Shown here piece by piece: positions 8,611-17,168 of a stretch of DNA of 64,000 nt (position 1 is its first letter; the number at the start of each line of letters is the position of its first letter). Source of the stretch: Vibrio fortis (lineage in GTDB: Bacteria; Pseudomonadota; Gammaproteobacteria; Enterobacterales; Vibrionaceae); contig NZ_JFFR01000027.1 in assembly GCF_000695685.1 (NCBI RefSeq), positions 124,001 to 188,000 on the forward strand. The letters run 5' to 3'. The translations under genes and the position numbers were made by a program. The notes below the pieces were generated by a model. It saw only the letters and a program-made list of their open reading frames with translations, had not been told where the DNA came from and made no database searches.

Positions 8611-10074
8611 ATGATGACTCAACTAAACAATGTTCAAGCAGAAAATGCACTCTATATTGGTGGTGAATGGCAAGCAGGCGTGAGTACTGTTTCGAACATC
8701 AACCCTTCCGATATTTCAGAAAACCTTGGCGATTTCGCGCAAGCAAGCTCTGAACAAGTACAACAGGCTATCTCGGCAGCAAAACACGCTCAACCTGAAT
8801 GGGAAAAAACGCCAATTGAGCGCAAGCAAGCTGTTCTACAGGCGATCGGTGATGAGCTGATTGCGCGCTGTGACGAGCTTGGAACGTTACTTTCTCGTGA
8901 AGAGGGTAAGCCGTTTGCTGAAGGCCGTGGCGAAATCTATCGTGCAGGTCAGTTCTTCCAGTACTTCGCTGCTGAAGTACTTCGTCAAATTGGTGATAAC
9001 GCAGCTTCCGTCCGTCCAGGGGTCTCCGTTGAAGTGACTCGTGAAGCCGTTGGCGTTATCGCCATTATCTCTCCTTGGAATTTTCCGACTGCGACTGCAG
9101 CTTGGAAAATTGCGCCAGCACTGGCTTTTGGTAACAGCGTTATTTGGAAGCCAGCGAATTTAACGCCAGCGAGTGCGGTTGCATTAACTGAGATCATTCA
9201 CCGCCAAGGCATTCCAGCGGGTACATTCAACCTTGTACTAGGCAGCGGCTCAACAGTGGGTGACGCACTGATTCATTCAAAAGATGTAAATGGTGTGAGC
9301 TTCACCGGTTCAGTAGATACCGGTCGTAAAGTCGCTGCCGCGACAGCGCCGAACTTCGTTCGTTGCCAATTGGAAATGGGCTCAAAGAATGCGCTGGTTA
9401 TCGCAGACGATGCCGATATCCAGACGGCGGTTGAAGCAACCATTGCTGGTTCATTCTCAGGTGCAGGTCAGAAATGTACGGCTTCTTCTCGTCTTGTGGT
9501 GATGGATAGCATCCACGATCAATACGTTGAAGCACTAATTAAACGTATGAGCGAACTCAAAGTAGGCCACGCACTTAAAGATGGCATTTTCATGGGCCCT
9601 GTGGTTGATGGAAAACAGCTAGAAGCGAACTTCGAGTGGATTGAAAAGGCACGTCAAAGTGGCGCGGAATTGGCTTTCGGTGGAGAGCGATTAAACCTCG
9701 AACACGAAGGCTATTACATGTCGCCAACGCTTTTCTTGAATACCCAAAACAGCTGGGAAGTGAACCAAGAAGAAGTGTTTGCTCCGATGGCTAGCGTTAT
9801 TCGCGTAGCAGATTTAGAAGAAGCGATCGCTACGACCAACGATACACGCTTTGGCCTAACTGGCGGCATCATTACTCAAAGTCTGCGTACTAGCGCGATG
9901 TTCAAAGAGCAAGCGCAAACCGGGTGTGTGATGGTGAACCTACCAACAGCCGGCACGGATTACCACGTGCCATTTGGCGGACGTAAAGAGTCTAGCTTTG
10001 GTCCTCGTGAGCAGGGTCAGTATGCGAAAGAGTTCTACACCGTGGTTAAAACTGCGTATCAGCGCCCTTACTAA
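8611..10074 (+). CDS. NAD(P)-dependent aldehyde dehydrogenase
   Basis: A 487-residue aldehyde dehydrogenase that oxidises an aldehyde to the acid with NAD(P). The cofactor fold motif SPWNFP is near residue 155, the general base Glu is in CQLEMGSKN (about 255), and the catalytic Cys is in GAGQKCTASS (about 289), spaced as in active enzymes. The start is ATGATG at 8611 with AAGGA upstream. Overall it resembles the semialdehyde or ketoglutarate-semialdehyde branch, but the substrate cannot be fixed by reading. In this operon it probably oxidises an aldehyde released from an imported amine. Confidence 0.92.
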   Translation: MMTQLNNVQAENALYIGGEWQAGVSTVSNINPSDISENLGDFAQASSEQVQQAISAAKHAQPEWEKTPIERKQAVLQAIGDELIARCDELGTLLSREEGKPFAEGRGEIYRAGQFFQYFAAEVLRQIGDNAASVRPGVSVEVTREAVGVIAIISPWNFPTATAAWKIAPALAFGNSVIWKPANLTPASAVALTEIIHRQGIPAGTFNLVLGSGSTVGDALIHSKDVNGVSFTGSVDTGRKVAAATAPNFVRCQLEMGSKNALVIADDADIQTAVEATIAGSFSGAGQKCTASSRLVVMDSIHDQYVEALIKRMSELKVGHALKDGIFMGPVVDGKQLEANFEWIEKARQSGAELAFGGERLNLEHEGYYMSPTLFLNTQNSWEVNQEEVFAPMASVIRVADLEEAIATTNDTRFGLTGGIITQSLRTSAMFKEQAQTGCVMVNLPTAGTDYHVPFGGRKESSFGPREQGQYAKEFYTVVKTAYQRPY

Positions 10075-10099
10075 CGCCTTTGTCACTGAACAAGGACGA

Positions 10100-10120
10100 A
10101 GCCCGAGTGTGGCTCGGGCT
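10100..10120 (+). other. GC-rich intergenic hairpin after ALDH
   Basis: Perfect 8-bp stem AGCCCGAG / CTCGGGCT with a 5-base loop, 26 bp after the aldehyde dehydrogenase stop and 41 bp before the next start. No T tract follows. It may protect the upstream message or attenuate read-through. Confidence 0.5.
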
Positions 10121-10161
10121 GAGTCAAACGTTCGATTTTGAGTTATTCAACAGGAGTGGTT

Positions 10162-11157
10162 ATGTACCAGCAACGAATAGTTATCGATGGATTACAGTAC
10201 TGCAATTGGGATCGAGAATATTTTCAAACATTGAAAGCCAGCGGCATTACTGCAGTACACGCAACGATTGTCTATCACGAGAACGCGCGTGAAACTCTGA
10301 CTCGCTTTGCTGAATGGAACCTAAGGTTTGAACAAAACGCTGACCTTATCATGCCAATCCACTCAATGGCGGATGTCGAAAAAGCCAAGCAGCTTGGCAA
10401 GGTTGGCATCTTTATGGGCGCTCAGAACTGTTCACCAATCGACGATGAAATTGGTTTGATTGAAGTAATGCGCCAGCAAGGGCTTTTGATCATGCAGTTG
10501 ACTTACAACAACCAGAGTCTATTAGCGACCGGTTGTTATGAGCAGCACGATACGGGTGTTACTCGTTTTGGTAAGCAAGCGATTGAAGAGATGAACCGTG
10601 TCGGGATGATCATCGACATGTCACATAGCGCCGAGCGCTCAACGCTTGAAGCGATCGACCTCTCTTCGCGTCCAATCTGTATTAGTCATGCTAATCCAAC
10701 GTTTGCTCACGATGCATTGCGAAACAAATCCAATGAGGTGATCAAAGCGCTAACCGCACGCGGCGGCTTGATTGGCTTTAGCTTATACCCATTCCACTTA
10801 CCAAACGGCAGCCAATGTACGCTTGAAGATTTTTGCCAAATGGTCGCAAAAACAGCAGACATGGTGGGCGTTGAGCACTTAGGTATCGGTAGTGACTTGT
10901 GTTTGAACCAACCTCAATCGGTTCTGGAGTGGATGCGCAATGGTCGCTGGTCAAAGGCGATGGATTACGGAGAGGGTTCTGCTAGCAATTCTGGCTGGCC
11001 AGACGCACTGCCATGGTTCTGTGGAAGCACTGGCATGGAAAACATTTATAACGGTTTGATGAGTCACGGCTTTAGTGAAGCCGAGGCCGGAAAAATACTA
11101 GGTGAAAACTGGTTTAACTTCTTAAGTGACGGCTTAGAGCCGCTGGCTAAAGAGTAG
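10162..11157 (+). CDS. M19-like hydrolase with altered metal site
   Basis: A 331-residue protein of the membrane (renal) dipeptidase family M19. The ATG at 10162 is chosen because CAGGAG precedes it. Conserved family blocks are FGKQAIEEMNRVGMIIDMSHS, ICISHANP and LGIGSD, which keep the two downstream His ligands and the catalytic Asp. The N-terminal HxD metal motif of classical dipeptidases (DGHND) is replaced by DGLQYCNW, and the bridging-Glu region reads GAQNCS. From memory, this matches the divergent M19 subfamily encoded in Pseudomonas glycine-betaine catabolism clusters (PA5396 type). It is probably not a peptidase; a role in cleaving or isomerising an amine-derived compound is inferred. 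Confidence 0.78.
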   Translation: MYQQRIVIDGLQYCNWDREYFQTLKASGITAVHATIVYHENARETLTRFAEWNLRFEQNADLIMPIHSMADVEKAKQLGKVGIFMGAQNCSPIDDEIGLIEVMRQQGLLIMQLTYNNQSLLATGCYEQHDTGVTRFGKQAIEEMNRVGMIIDMSHSAERSTLEAIDLSSRPICISHANPTFAHDALRNKSNEVIKALTARGGLIGFSLYPFHLPNGSQCTLEDFCQMVAKTADMVGVEHLGIGSDLCLNQPQSVLEWMRNGRWSKAMDYGEGSASNSGWPDALPWFCGSTGMENIYNGLMSHGFSEAEAGKILGENWFNFLSDGLEPLAKE

Positions 11158-11206
11158 GACGAAACAAAAGGAAACCTTATACCAGATAGGCCTAAACATG
11201 GACTAG

Positions 11207-11235
11207 CCTGCCCAAGACAACAATAACAGGGCAGG
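11207..11235 (+). other. Intergenic hairpin before BCCT transporter
   Basis: CCTGCCC (11207-11213) pairs with GGGCAGG (11229-11235) around a 15-base loop, in the 144-bp gap between the M19-like and BCCT genes. No T tract follows. Confidence 0.45.
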
Positions 11236-11301
11236 TGTTAAATACACCGTTTGCAGCCATCATCGTTATGAGAGCTGCAAAGAAACCTCTGGAGTCAGAG
11301 T

Positions 11302-12930
11302 ATGTCTGATTTAACCAATAGCGTGAAACCGAATGGTCTGGAAGCGGCGAGCATGAATGCCTCGTCGAAGAAAGACAAACAGAAGTCAGATTCGAATACA
11401 GCGAACAGTACTAAGGACGTAAACAACGACAAATTAGGGTTGAGTAACCCCGCTCTATGGTACAGCGGCGGCTTCATCGCACTGTTTGTTGCTCTAGCGC
11501 TTTATGATGGAGAACTCTTATCTAGCCTTGTAAACAGCGGCTTTGCATGGTCAGTGAAAGTCTTTGGCCCATATTGGCAGCTGCTCCTTCTGCTTACTTT
11601 TCTTATTGGTCTTGGCTTGGCGGCAGGGCGAACAGGCAAGGTAGTTCTTGGTGGAACAGATAAGCCAGAGATGGACGGCTTCCGCTGGATGGCAATCATC
11701 TTTTGTACACTGCTTGCTGGTGGTGGCGTGTTCTGGGCAGCAGCAGAACCTATCGCGCACTATGTAAGTCCACCGCCTTTGTATGGCGCGCAAGAGAGTG
11801 CACAGCAAGGCGCGGTTAATGCGCTATCTCAATCCTTTATGCACTGGGGCTTCTTGGCATGGGCGATTGTCGGTAGTTTAACCTCTATTGTGGTGATGCA
11901 CCTTCATTACGACAAAGGTTTGCCATTGAAACCACGCATCCTACTTTACCCAGTGCTGGGTGAGCGAGCGCTAAAAGGGCATACAGGGGCACTGATTGAC
12001 GCTTGTTGTATTGTTGCGGTTGCGGCGGGAACCATCGGCCCAATTGGCTTCTTAGGGCTACAAGTTAGCTACGCATTGAATGCCTTGTTTGAGATACCTG
12101 ATGGCTTTACAACTCAATTGATCATCATCCTTTTTGCTATTGCTCTATATACGCTGTCTGCGCTGAGTGGCTTAAACCGTGGTATGCAATTGCTGAGTCG
12201 TTACAACGTGATTCTTGCGATGGCACTGATGGTCTACATCCTACTGTTTGGTCCAACTAACTTTATCTTCAATGGCTACATCCAAGGCGTTGGTAGCATG
12301 CTGGACAACTTCATTCCAATGGCGACCTACCGTGGTGATGAAGGCTGGTTGAGCTGGTGGACGGTGTTCTTCTGGGGTTGGTTCTTAGGCTATGGACCAA
12401 TGATGGCAATCTTTATTGCCCGTATTTCACGCGGTAGAAATATTCGCCAGATTGTAACGACGATTAGTGTTGTAGCGCCATTGGTAACTTGCTTCTGGTT
12501 CACCATCGTAGGTGGCTCTGGTCTAGCGTTTGAAATTGCTGACCCAGGTAGTGTGAGTAAGGCATTCGAAGGATTTAACTTGCCGGGCGCACTGCTGGCG
12601 GTAACGCAACAGCTACCAATGCCAATGTTGGTGTCAATCTTGTTCCTAATTCTAACCACGATCTTCATCGTGACGACGGGTGACTCTATGACGTACACCA
12701 TCAGTGTTGTGATCAGTGGTGAGACGGAGCCAAATGCCATCATTCGTACATTCTGGGGTGTGGCTATGGGTGTGACGGCATTGATCCTCATCTCATTAGG
12801 CTCTGGCGGAATATCTGCACTGCAATCTTTCATTGTCATAACTGCAGTACCAGTTTCGTTGATTCTTTTACCATCACTTTGGAATGCGCCACAAATCGCA
12901 ATCAAGATGGCAAAAGAGCAAGGTCTATAA
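11302..12930 (+). CDS. BCCT-family transporter, unusual aromatic box
   Basis: A 542-residue betaine/carnitine/choline-type transporter with 12 predicted spans after a hydrophilic N-terminal tail of about 50 residues. The family signature in helix 8 and the following loop is present (FIARISRGRNIRQ). The aromatic box that coordinates the quaternary ammonium group, WWISW in BetP, reads WFLGY here (about residues 360-364), so one Trp is Phe and another is Tyr. The glycine-rich unwound helix reads LAGGGVFWAAAEPIAHY. Import of a quaternary or N-methylated amine is likely, but the substrate may differ from glycine betaine. A GGAG-like site precedes the ATG. The C-terminal tail is short, so osmotic gating of the BetP type is not evident. 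Confidence 0.9.
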   Translation: MSDLTNSVKPNGLEAASMNASSKKDKQKSDSNTANSTKDVNNDKLGLSNPALWYSGGFIALFVALALYDGELLSSLVNSGFAWSVKVFGPYWQLLLLLTFLIGLGLAAGRTGKVVLGGTDKPEMDGFRWMAIIFCTLLAGGGVFWAAAEPIAHYVSPPPLYGAQESAQQGAVNALSQSFMHWGFLAWAIVGSLTSIVVMHLHYDKGLPLKPRILLYPVLGERALKGHTGALIDACCIVAVAAGTIGPIGFLGLQVSYALNALFEIPDGFTTQLIIILFAIALYTLSALSGLNRGMQLLSRYNVILAMALMVYILLFGPTNFIFNGYIQGVGSMLDNFIPMATYRGDEGWLSWWTVFFWGWFLGYGPMMAIFIARISRGRNIRQIVTTISVVAPLVTCFWFTIVGGSGLAFEIADPGSVSKAFEGFNLPGALLAVTQQLPMPMLVSILFLILTTIFIVTTGDSMTYTISVVISGETEPNAIIRTFWGVAMGVTALILISLGSGGISALQSFIVITAVPVSLILLPSLWNAPQIAIKMAKEQGL

Positions 12931-12943
12931 ACAAAACAATAAT

Positions 12944-12971
12944 AATTAGGGGCGAAAGGCTCGCCCCAATT
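12944..12971 (+). other. Strong hairpin after the BCCT gene
   Basis: GGGGCGA (12949-12955) and TCGCCCC (12961-12967) pair around AAGGC, with flanking AATT bases extending the stem. Only a short TT-rich sequence follows, so partial termination is possible. Genes downstream may be transcribed at lower level. Confidence 0.5.
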
Positions 12972-13047
12972 CATTCAATAACGTGAAAACTAACCCTCGG
13001 CTGGGAACGGTTAGTGATACTAAATAACTATAAAGGTGGTGAGCAAA

Positions 13048-14784
13048 ATGGATGCACATCGTTCAACCTACACTGAATCCGAACTACGTAACGCAGAGAG
13101 TGTTATGGCGCCAGAAAGGCTAGGCGCAATGCACCAAACTCGCATCAGCTTTGTAAGAACGCTGATTCGAAAAATGGCACAACAGCAATGGCAAGTAACT
13201 AAGCACGATTGGCAATTATGTTCGAGAGGCTTTGGTCATGTGATTTACAAATTAGCGACGCCAACGCATGTTTATCACTTGGTTGTCTTCTGTGATGAGA
13301 TCGCAGATGAAGAGCGTAATGATCGAGTGATCGCTGAAAAGTGGGACGTCACGTTCGCTCTGGTTATTGGTGATGTCGACCAAGCACTTCTTGAACGCCT
13401 TCGAGCAAATGTTCCACTGCAGGAAGCGGGCCGTAACCCAAATAATGTTTTGGTTCTAGCGCGTGCCAACAAGAGTGTCCGAGTCTTCGAACATATTGTG
13501 AGCCATCTTGCTCAAGGCAAACAGCCAACACCAGCTGAGTTGGCAGAAGTAGGTTACATACTGAGAACCACAGCCGTATACGGCAACGGCAAGTTCGGTA
13601 TTGCGGATTTCAAAGTCCTAGAAAACAACCCAGACTTTAATCAGTCGTTTAGCGCTCAAATGTGTGCTGTGTATTTACTGCGTGAGTTTAGCTTGGACTG
13701 GGTACATTACCTTGCACAGCAAACTGGTGGCGATGCTGCGGTGAAGCTTGACCGAGGTTTACAGAGATACCTTGGTGTTGGTAACGCGACTGGCTTAGGT
13801 ATGGCGCCGTATTTGATTAATCACCCATGCATTGTTGATCAATGGATGACCACGCGTGAACATGCGCTGGCTGATGTGTTGGCACAATCGGTATCACAAG
13901 AAAAACTGTATCCACTTGAGCAATTAATAAATAAGGCGATTTGCCATTTGGAGCAAGTGATCACCATTAACGATCACCAACAAGGGCTAAACCAACAGGT
14001 CGTCACTAACCTAAAAGAGTTTAACGCGTCGTTGAGTGTAAACCTGGCTAAATGCAGAACATGGCAGCAGCTCGTTACTCAATCTCAAAGTATGAGTCTC
14101 GAAGCCCAAGAAATACTCATTTCCTGCTTGATGGAGCTCTATCCAGACTTAGTGGATGCCCATCAAGATGAGATGAACTGTAGCGAGATGCTGTCACTCC
14201 CAAGCGGCAAAAAAGTTCAGGATATTTTGGTGCTTCTAGAGGCTAAATACCGCTGGGCGATTAATACAGATTTCACCAAAGCAGAAAACAACTACTGGTT
14301 CTGGTATCGCTCACAAGACAAAGAAGAGCCAAGACTCGGTGTACGTGGAGAAGAGCCGGGCGAGGAGCGTGAACTGCCGTTGGATATCGGTCGTCAAGCC
14401 TATCGTCTGTATCATGCTTTATTGCAATTCCCTCCGGAGTTGTCACTGGCTGAGTTTTTAGTACAGAACCCGCAATATCGAGCGATTTCAAGACGAGTTT
14501 GGTCACTAGGGCAGAGTGCGATGGGGGACATTCAAATGAACGTACTCCACAAATCGTCACTGCCGATGCACTTATTACGCTGTAAGTTAGCGATTTTTGG
14601 CGCGACTAAATTCGACCCTCGCTCAGACCGATGGGTTCGCGTGACCTTCTTCCAAGGCGCACCACTATTGGATGAAATCCATGAAGATGAGTGGTTATTC
14701 CCACTATTACCAGAGCAAACATCTTCATCAATACCGCACCATACTAACGCCGCTAACCATACTGACTTTGAAGGGGATAAGTAA
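13048..14784 (+). CDS. Unknown 578-residue protein of amine cluster
   Basis: No family is recognised with confidence. The ATG at 13048 is preferred, with AAGGTGG at 13033-13039 as ribosome site. The protein is soluble, has no signal peptide or membrane span, and looks largely alpha-helical. Segments that look functional because they are Gly/Asn/Arg-rich are RTTAVYGNGKFGIADF, YLGVGNATGLGMAPYLINHP and ISRRVWSLGQSAMGD. The last two could form a ligand or cofactor pocket; that is speculation. It overlaps the next gene by one base (TAATG), so the two are coupled and probably act together. Placement behind a BCCT importer, M19-like hydrolase and ALDH makes it a candidate enzyme for the key step of the pathway. 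Confidence 0.75.
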   Translation: MDAHRSTYTESELRNAESVMAPERLGAMHQTRISFVRTLIRKMAQQQWQVTKHDWQLCSRGFGHVIYKLATPTHVYHLVVFCDEIADEERNDRVIAEKWDVTFALVIGDVDQALLERLRANVPLQEAGRNPNNVLVLARANKSVRVFEHIVSHLAQGKQPTPAELAEVGYILRTTAVYGNGKFGIADFKVLENNPDFNQSFSAQMCAVYLLREFSLDWVHYLAQQTGGDAAVKLDRGLQRYLGVGNATGLGMAPYLINHPCIVDQWMTTREHALADVLAQSVSQEKLYPLEQLINKAICHLEQVITINDHQQGLNQQVVTNLKEFNASLSVNLAKCRTWQQLVTQSQSMSLEAQEILISCLMELYPDLVDAHQDEMNCSEMLSLPSGKKVQDILVLLEAKYRWAINTDFTKAENNYWFWYRSQDKEEPRLGVRGEEPGEERELPLDIGRQAYRLYHALLQFPPELSLAEFLVQNPQYRAISRRVWSLGQSAMGDIQMNVLHKSSLPMHLLRCKLAIFGATKFDPRSDRWVRVTFFQGAPLLDEIHEDEWLFPLLPEQTSSSIPHHTNAANHTDFEGDK

Positions 14785-15530
14785 TGATGATCGTTTCTCA
14801 TAATGAACTTGTCGCGGCTGTCAACAAAGCCTTTCTTGGTATGCGTCGCTGCTGCGGTGAAGCGGATGTGGTTGCCAACATGGTGGCTGATTTGCAGATG
14901 GTGGGTTTAGACGGCGTGCGTCACTTCAACAACGCAAGCAACTACATTGGACTTGAGTCTGACACGCCAGTGGCTATTTCGGTGACCAGTGATAATACGG
15001 TAGAGGTTGACCTGCACAAAAGCAGCGTTGCATGCCATTTACCTGTGATCATGGATTACGCGATTGAAAAAATGGTCGGTAAAAAGGCGCTCAAAATTGA
15101 GCTTCTAAACTGTCACAATCGATGGTTGGCATATAGCGAGCTTGTAAAACTCGCTTCAAAGGGTATCGCTTGTACTGCGAGTTGGGCAAATGGATCGAAT
15201 CCAAAGCGCACCTTATATGTTCTCAACCGAGGTTGTGTTGCACCGGAGCTGTTCCTGTCAGACGAAGTCTCACCTCATACCGATGATTATCACAATATGA
15301 CCATTGAGCTGTCGATTCATGATTTCGATGTGGATGCGTTATCTCAAGGGTTTGAGCAACACATAACGTCTTCTTCTCTCACAGAAAGTCAGAGTAATGC
15401 TTGGCAAAATGGTATTGAGGTTGATGAAAAAGAGTGGGGCATATTGAAAGAAACGGCTACAGCGATATTGGTCGAAAACAGCCAACGATCTGTCCAAGGG
15501 GCTGGTGAGTTAGAACCGGAAACCATTTAA
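14784..15530 (+). CDS. DUF3726-like protein
   Basis: A 248-residue protein starting at an ATG that overlaps the stop of the preceding gene, with AAGGGGA upstream. The N-terminal pattern (SHNELVAAVNKAFLG, then a Cys pair, then ADLQMVGLDGVRHF) matches my recollection of DUF3726, a family of unknown function. The same pattern distantly resembles the N-terminal helix pair of Ldh_2-type dehydrogenases. No signal peptide or membrane span is present. Coupling to the 578-residue protein suggests a two-component enzyme or enzyme plus chaperone. Confidence 0.6.
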   Translation: MMIVSHNELVAAVNKAFLGMRRCCGEADVVANMVADLQMVGLDGVRHFNNASNYIGLESDTPVAISVTSDNTVEVDLHKSSVACHLPVIMDYAIEKMVGKKALKIELLNCHNRWLAYSELVKLASKGIACTASWANGSNPKRTLYVLNRGCVAPELFLSDEVSPHTDDYHNMTIELSIHDFDVDALSQGFEQHITSSSLTESQSNAWQNGIEVDEKEWGILKETATAILVENSQRSVQGAGELEPETI

Positions 15531-15614
15531 AACCGCAAGCTACTTCCATTGTTTTCTAGGAACCAATTGGAAATACTAGTGACGGTGTCACTTGTTTTGA
15601 CGTGATTTATAACC

Positions 15615-15653
15615 AAAGAGCTTAATGTCCCCTCTCAGCATTAGGCTCTTTTT
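15615..15653 (+). terminator. Rho-independent terminator of the amine operon
   Basis: AAAGAGCTTAATG pairs with CATTAGGCTCTTT (one G-T wobble) around an 11-base loop and runs into a T-rich tail. It lies 84 bp after the last gene of the cluster and before the efflux promoter. Confidence 0.8.
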
Positions 15654-15712
15654 CTTCTCTAACAGTATTAAACCTTTCAGCTATATATTTTTCTGATGAA
15701 TGTATTGAGGCG

Positions 15713-15730
15713 TTAACCCCTCCTTAACCC
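15713..15730 (+). promoter_or_regulatory. TTAACCC direct repeat, candidate response-regulator site
   Basis: TTAACCC occurs at 15713-15719 and 15724-15730, an 11-bp repeat spacing typical of OmpR/PhoB-family operators. It lies 43 bp upstream of the efflux operon start. The two-component genes directly downstream of the efflux genes make autoregulation plausible. Confidence 0.4.
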
Positions 15731-15773
15731 TGCTTGCTCTATCTTAGCCGCATCTAAGTGGGAGACAGCACCA

Positions 15774-17168
15774 ATGACGTTTCGATATTCAGTGCTTGCG
15801 ATAATGTTATCCGGTCTTATGGGTTGTGCGACAACCAGTGAAGCCGACTTTTCAACGCAGGCTACAGAGCAACAAAGTGAGTCCATTCAACAGTTACTTA
15901 ATCGAGTAGAAACAGCTGGTGAAGAGCAGACACAACAAACAACGAACTTAATTACCGATCTCGTTAATGTACCTGAGCTAGAGCAGTACCTGACGACTGC
16001 GTTTAGCGCGAACCCAAGTCTTCAGCAGAGCATTGTGGCTCTCAAGATCGCCTATGCCCAAGAGGGGTTGAGTTTTGCTGACCAATTGCCAACGGCTAAT
16101 GCCAATTTTTCAGGTGAGAAAACAGAAGGTAGTGACGAGAGCTACAACGCTGATGTCACTGTAAGTTGGGAACTAGATCTATGGCAACGCCTTGCTGATG
16201 TGAGCGCGGCATCTAGAAAAGATGTTGCGGCATCTCAGGCTAGCCTCCAAAACGCGACCAACCTTCTTGCTGCAAACATTATGCGTGGTTGGCTAGAGAT
16301 CAGTGTTAATCAACAGTTGCTGGATATTGAGCAGCGCCGTTTAGCGATTCTTGAAAACAACGAAACATTGGTATTAGACCGCTATCAAGTCGGCTTAGGG
16401 ACACTTGAGGAGCTCGACAACGCCAAAACCAGCACTGCTTCTACTCGCGCCACAGTGGCTCAGTATCAAGAAAACCTAGCGCAGAGCAAACGAAGCCTGT
16501 TGCTGTTAACAGGTGAGTTGAATACTAAGGTTACTGACGTCAATGTCGCGCAAGCGTTTCCTGATGTTCTCAATCCACTTGAAAACATGTCGGTTCAAAA
16601 CCTAGCGGGTCGTCCAGATCTTCAACAAGCCTTCTTCAATATTGAAGCCGAGAGTCTACGAACCAATGCTGCTTATAAAGCGATGCTGCCATCGTTCAGT
16701 CTTTCTGCGAGCTTAAAAGACATGGCTGAAACACCAAGTGAAGCGTTGTTTGCCAACCCTTTGTGGAGTGCGTTAGGGCAGGTATCTGCACCGCTATTCC
16801 AAGGAGGTCGTCTGAAAACCAATGCCGAGATTGCTGAACTCACGACAGAGCAAAGTTACTGGGCTTACCAAGAAACCTTGCTAACCGCTGTTAACGAGGT
16901 GGAAAACGCAATTGGGCAAGAAGGCTCATTGGCGGAGCAACAGCAGCACCTCCAAGCGTCGCTATCGAGTGCTAAACGAAGTGTGGTGAGCTACGAAGAG
17001 AAATACCGTCAAGGGCTGGTGGATATCTTCGATTTATTGACCGTTCAGCAGCAAGCCTATGACGTCGAGTCTCAACTCACCAATACCACATACCAACGTC
17101 TACTTAACCGAATTGATTTAGGCTTAGCACTGGGCCTAGGTGTCGAAAATCTAGGAAACAAAGCATGA
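15774..17168 (+). CDS. TolC/NodT-family outer-membrane efflux lipoprotein
   Basis: Outer-membrane channel of a tripartite RND pump. The 464-residue product starts with a lipoprotein signal (lipobox LMGC at about residues 15-18). It then shows the duplicated outer-membrane efflux domain with long coiled-coil helices, such as the two similar stretches ending in VGLGTLEELDNA and QGLVDIFDLLTVQQQAYD. The last residues overlap the adaptor start by 4 bp (ATGA), so translation is coupled. Confidence 0.9.
   Translation: MTFRYSVLAIMLSGLMGCATTSEADFSTQATEQQSESIQQLLNRVETAGEEQTQQTTNLITDLVNVPELEQYLTTAFSANPSLQQSIVALKIAYAQEGLSFADQLPTANANFSGEKTEGSDESYNADVTVSWELDLWQRLADVSAASRKDVAASQASLQNATNLLAANIMRGWLEISVNQQLLDIEQRRLAILENNETLVLDRYQVGLGTLEELDNAKTSTASTRATVAQYQENLAQSKRSLLLLTGELNTKVTDVNVAQAFPDVLNPLENMSVQNLAGRPDLQQAFFNIEAESLRTNAAYKAMLPSFSLSASLKDMAETPSEALFANPLWSALGQVSAPLFQGGRLKTNAEIAELTTEQSYWAYQETLLTAVNEVENAIGQEGSLAEQQQHLQASLSSAKRSVVSYEEKYRQGLVDIFDLLTVQQQAYDVESQLTNTTYQRLLNRIDLGLALGLGVENLGNKA

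Noticed and set aside
12390..12974. Long minus-strand reading frame of 194 codons opposite the BCCT gene
   Set aside because: It is antisense to a well-supported transporter gene, has no ribosome site and no recognisable domain; its openness follows from codon bias of the real gene.
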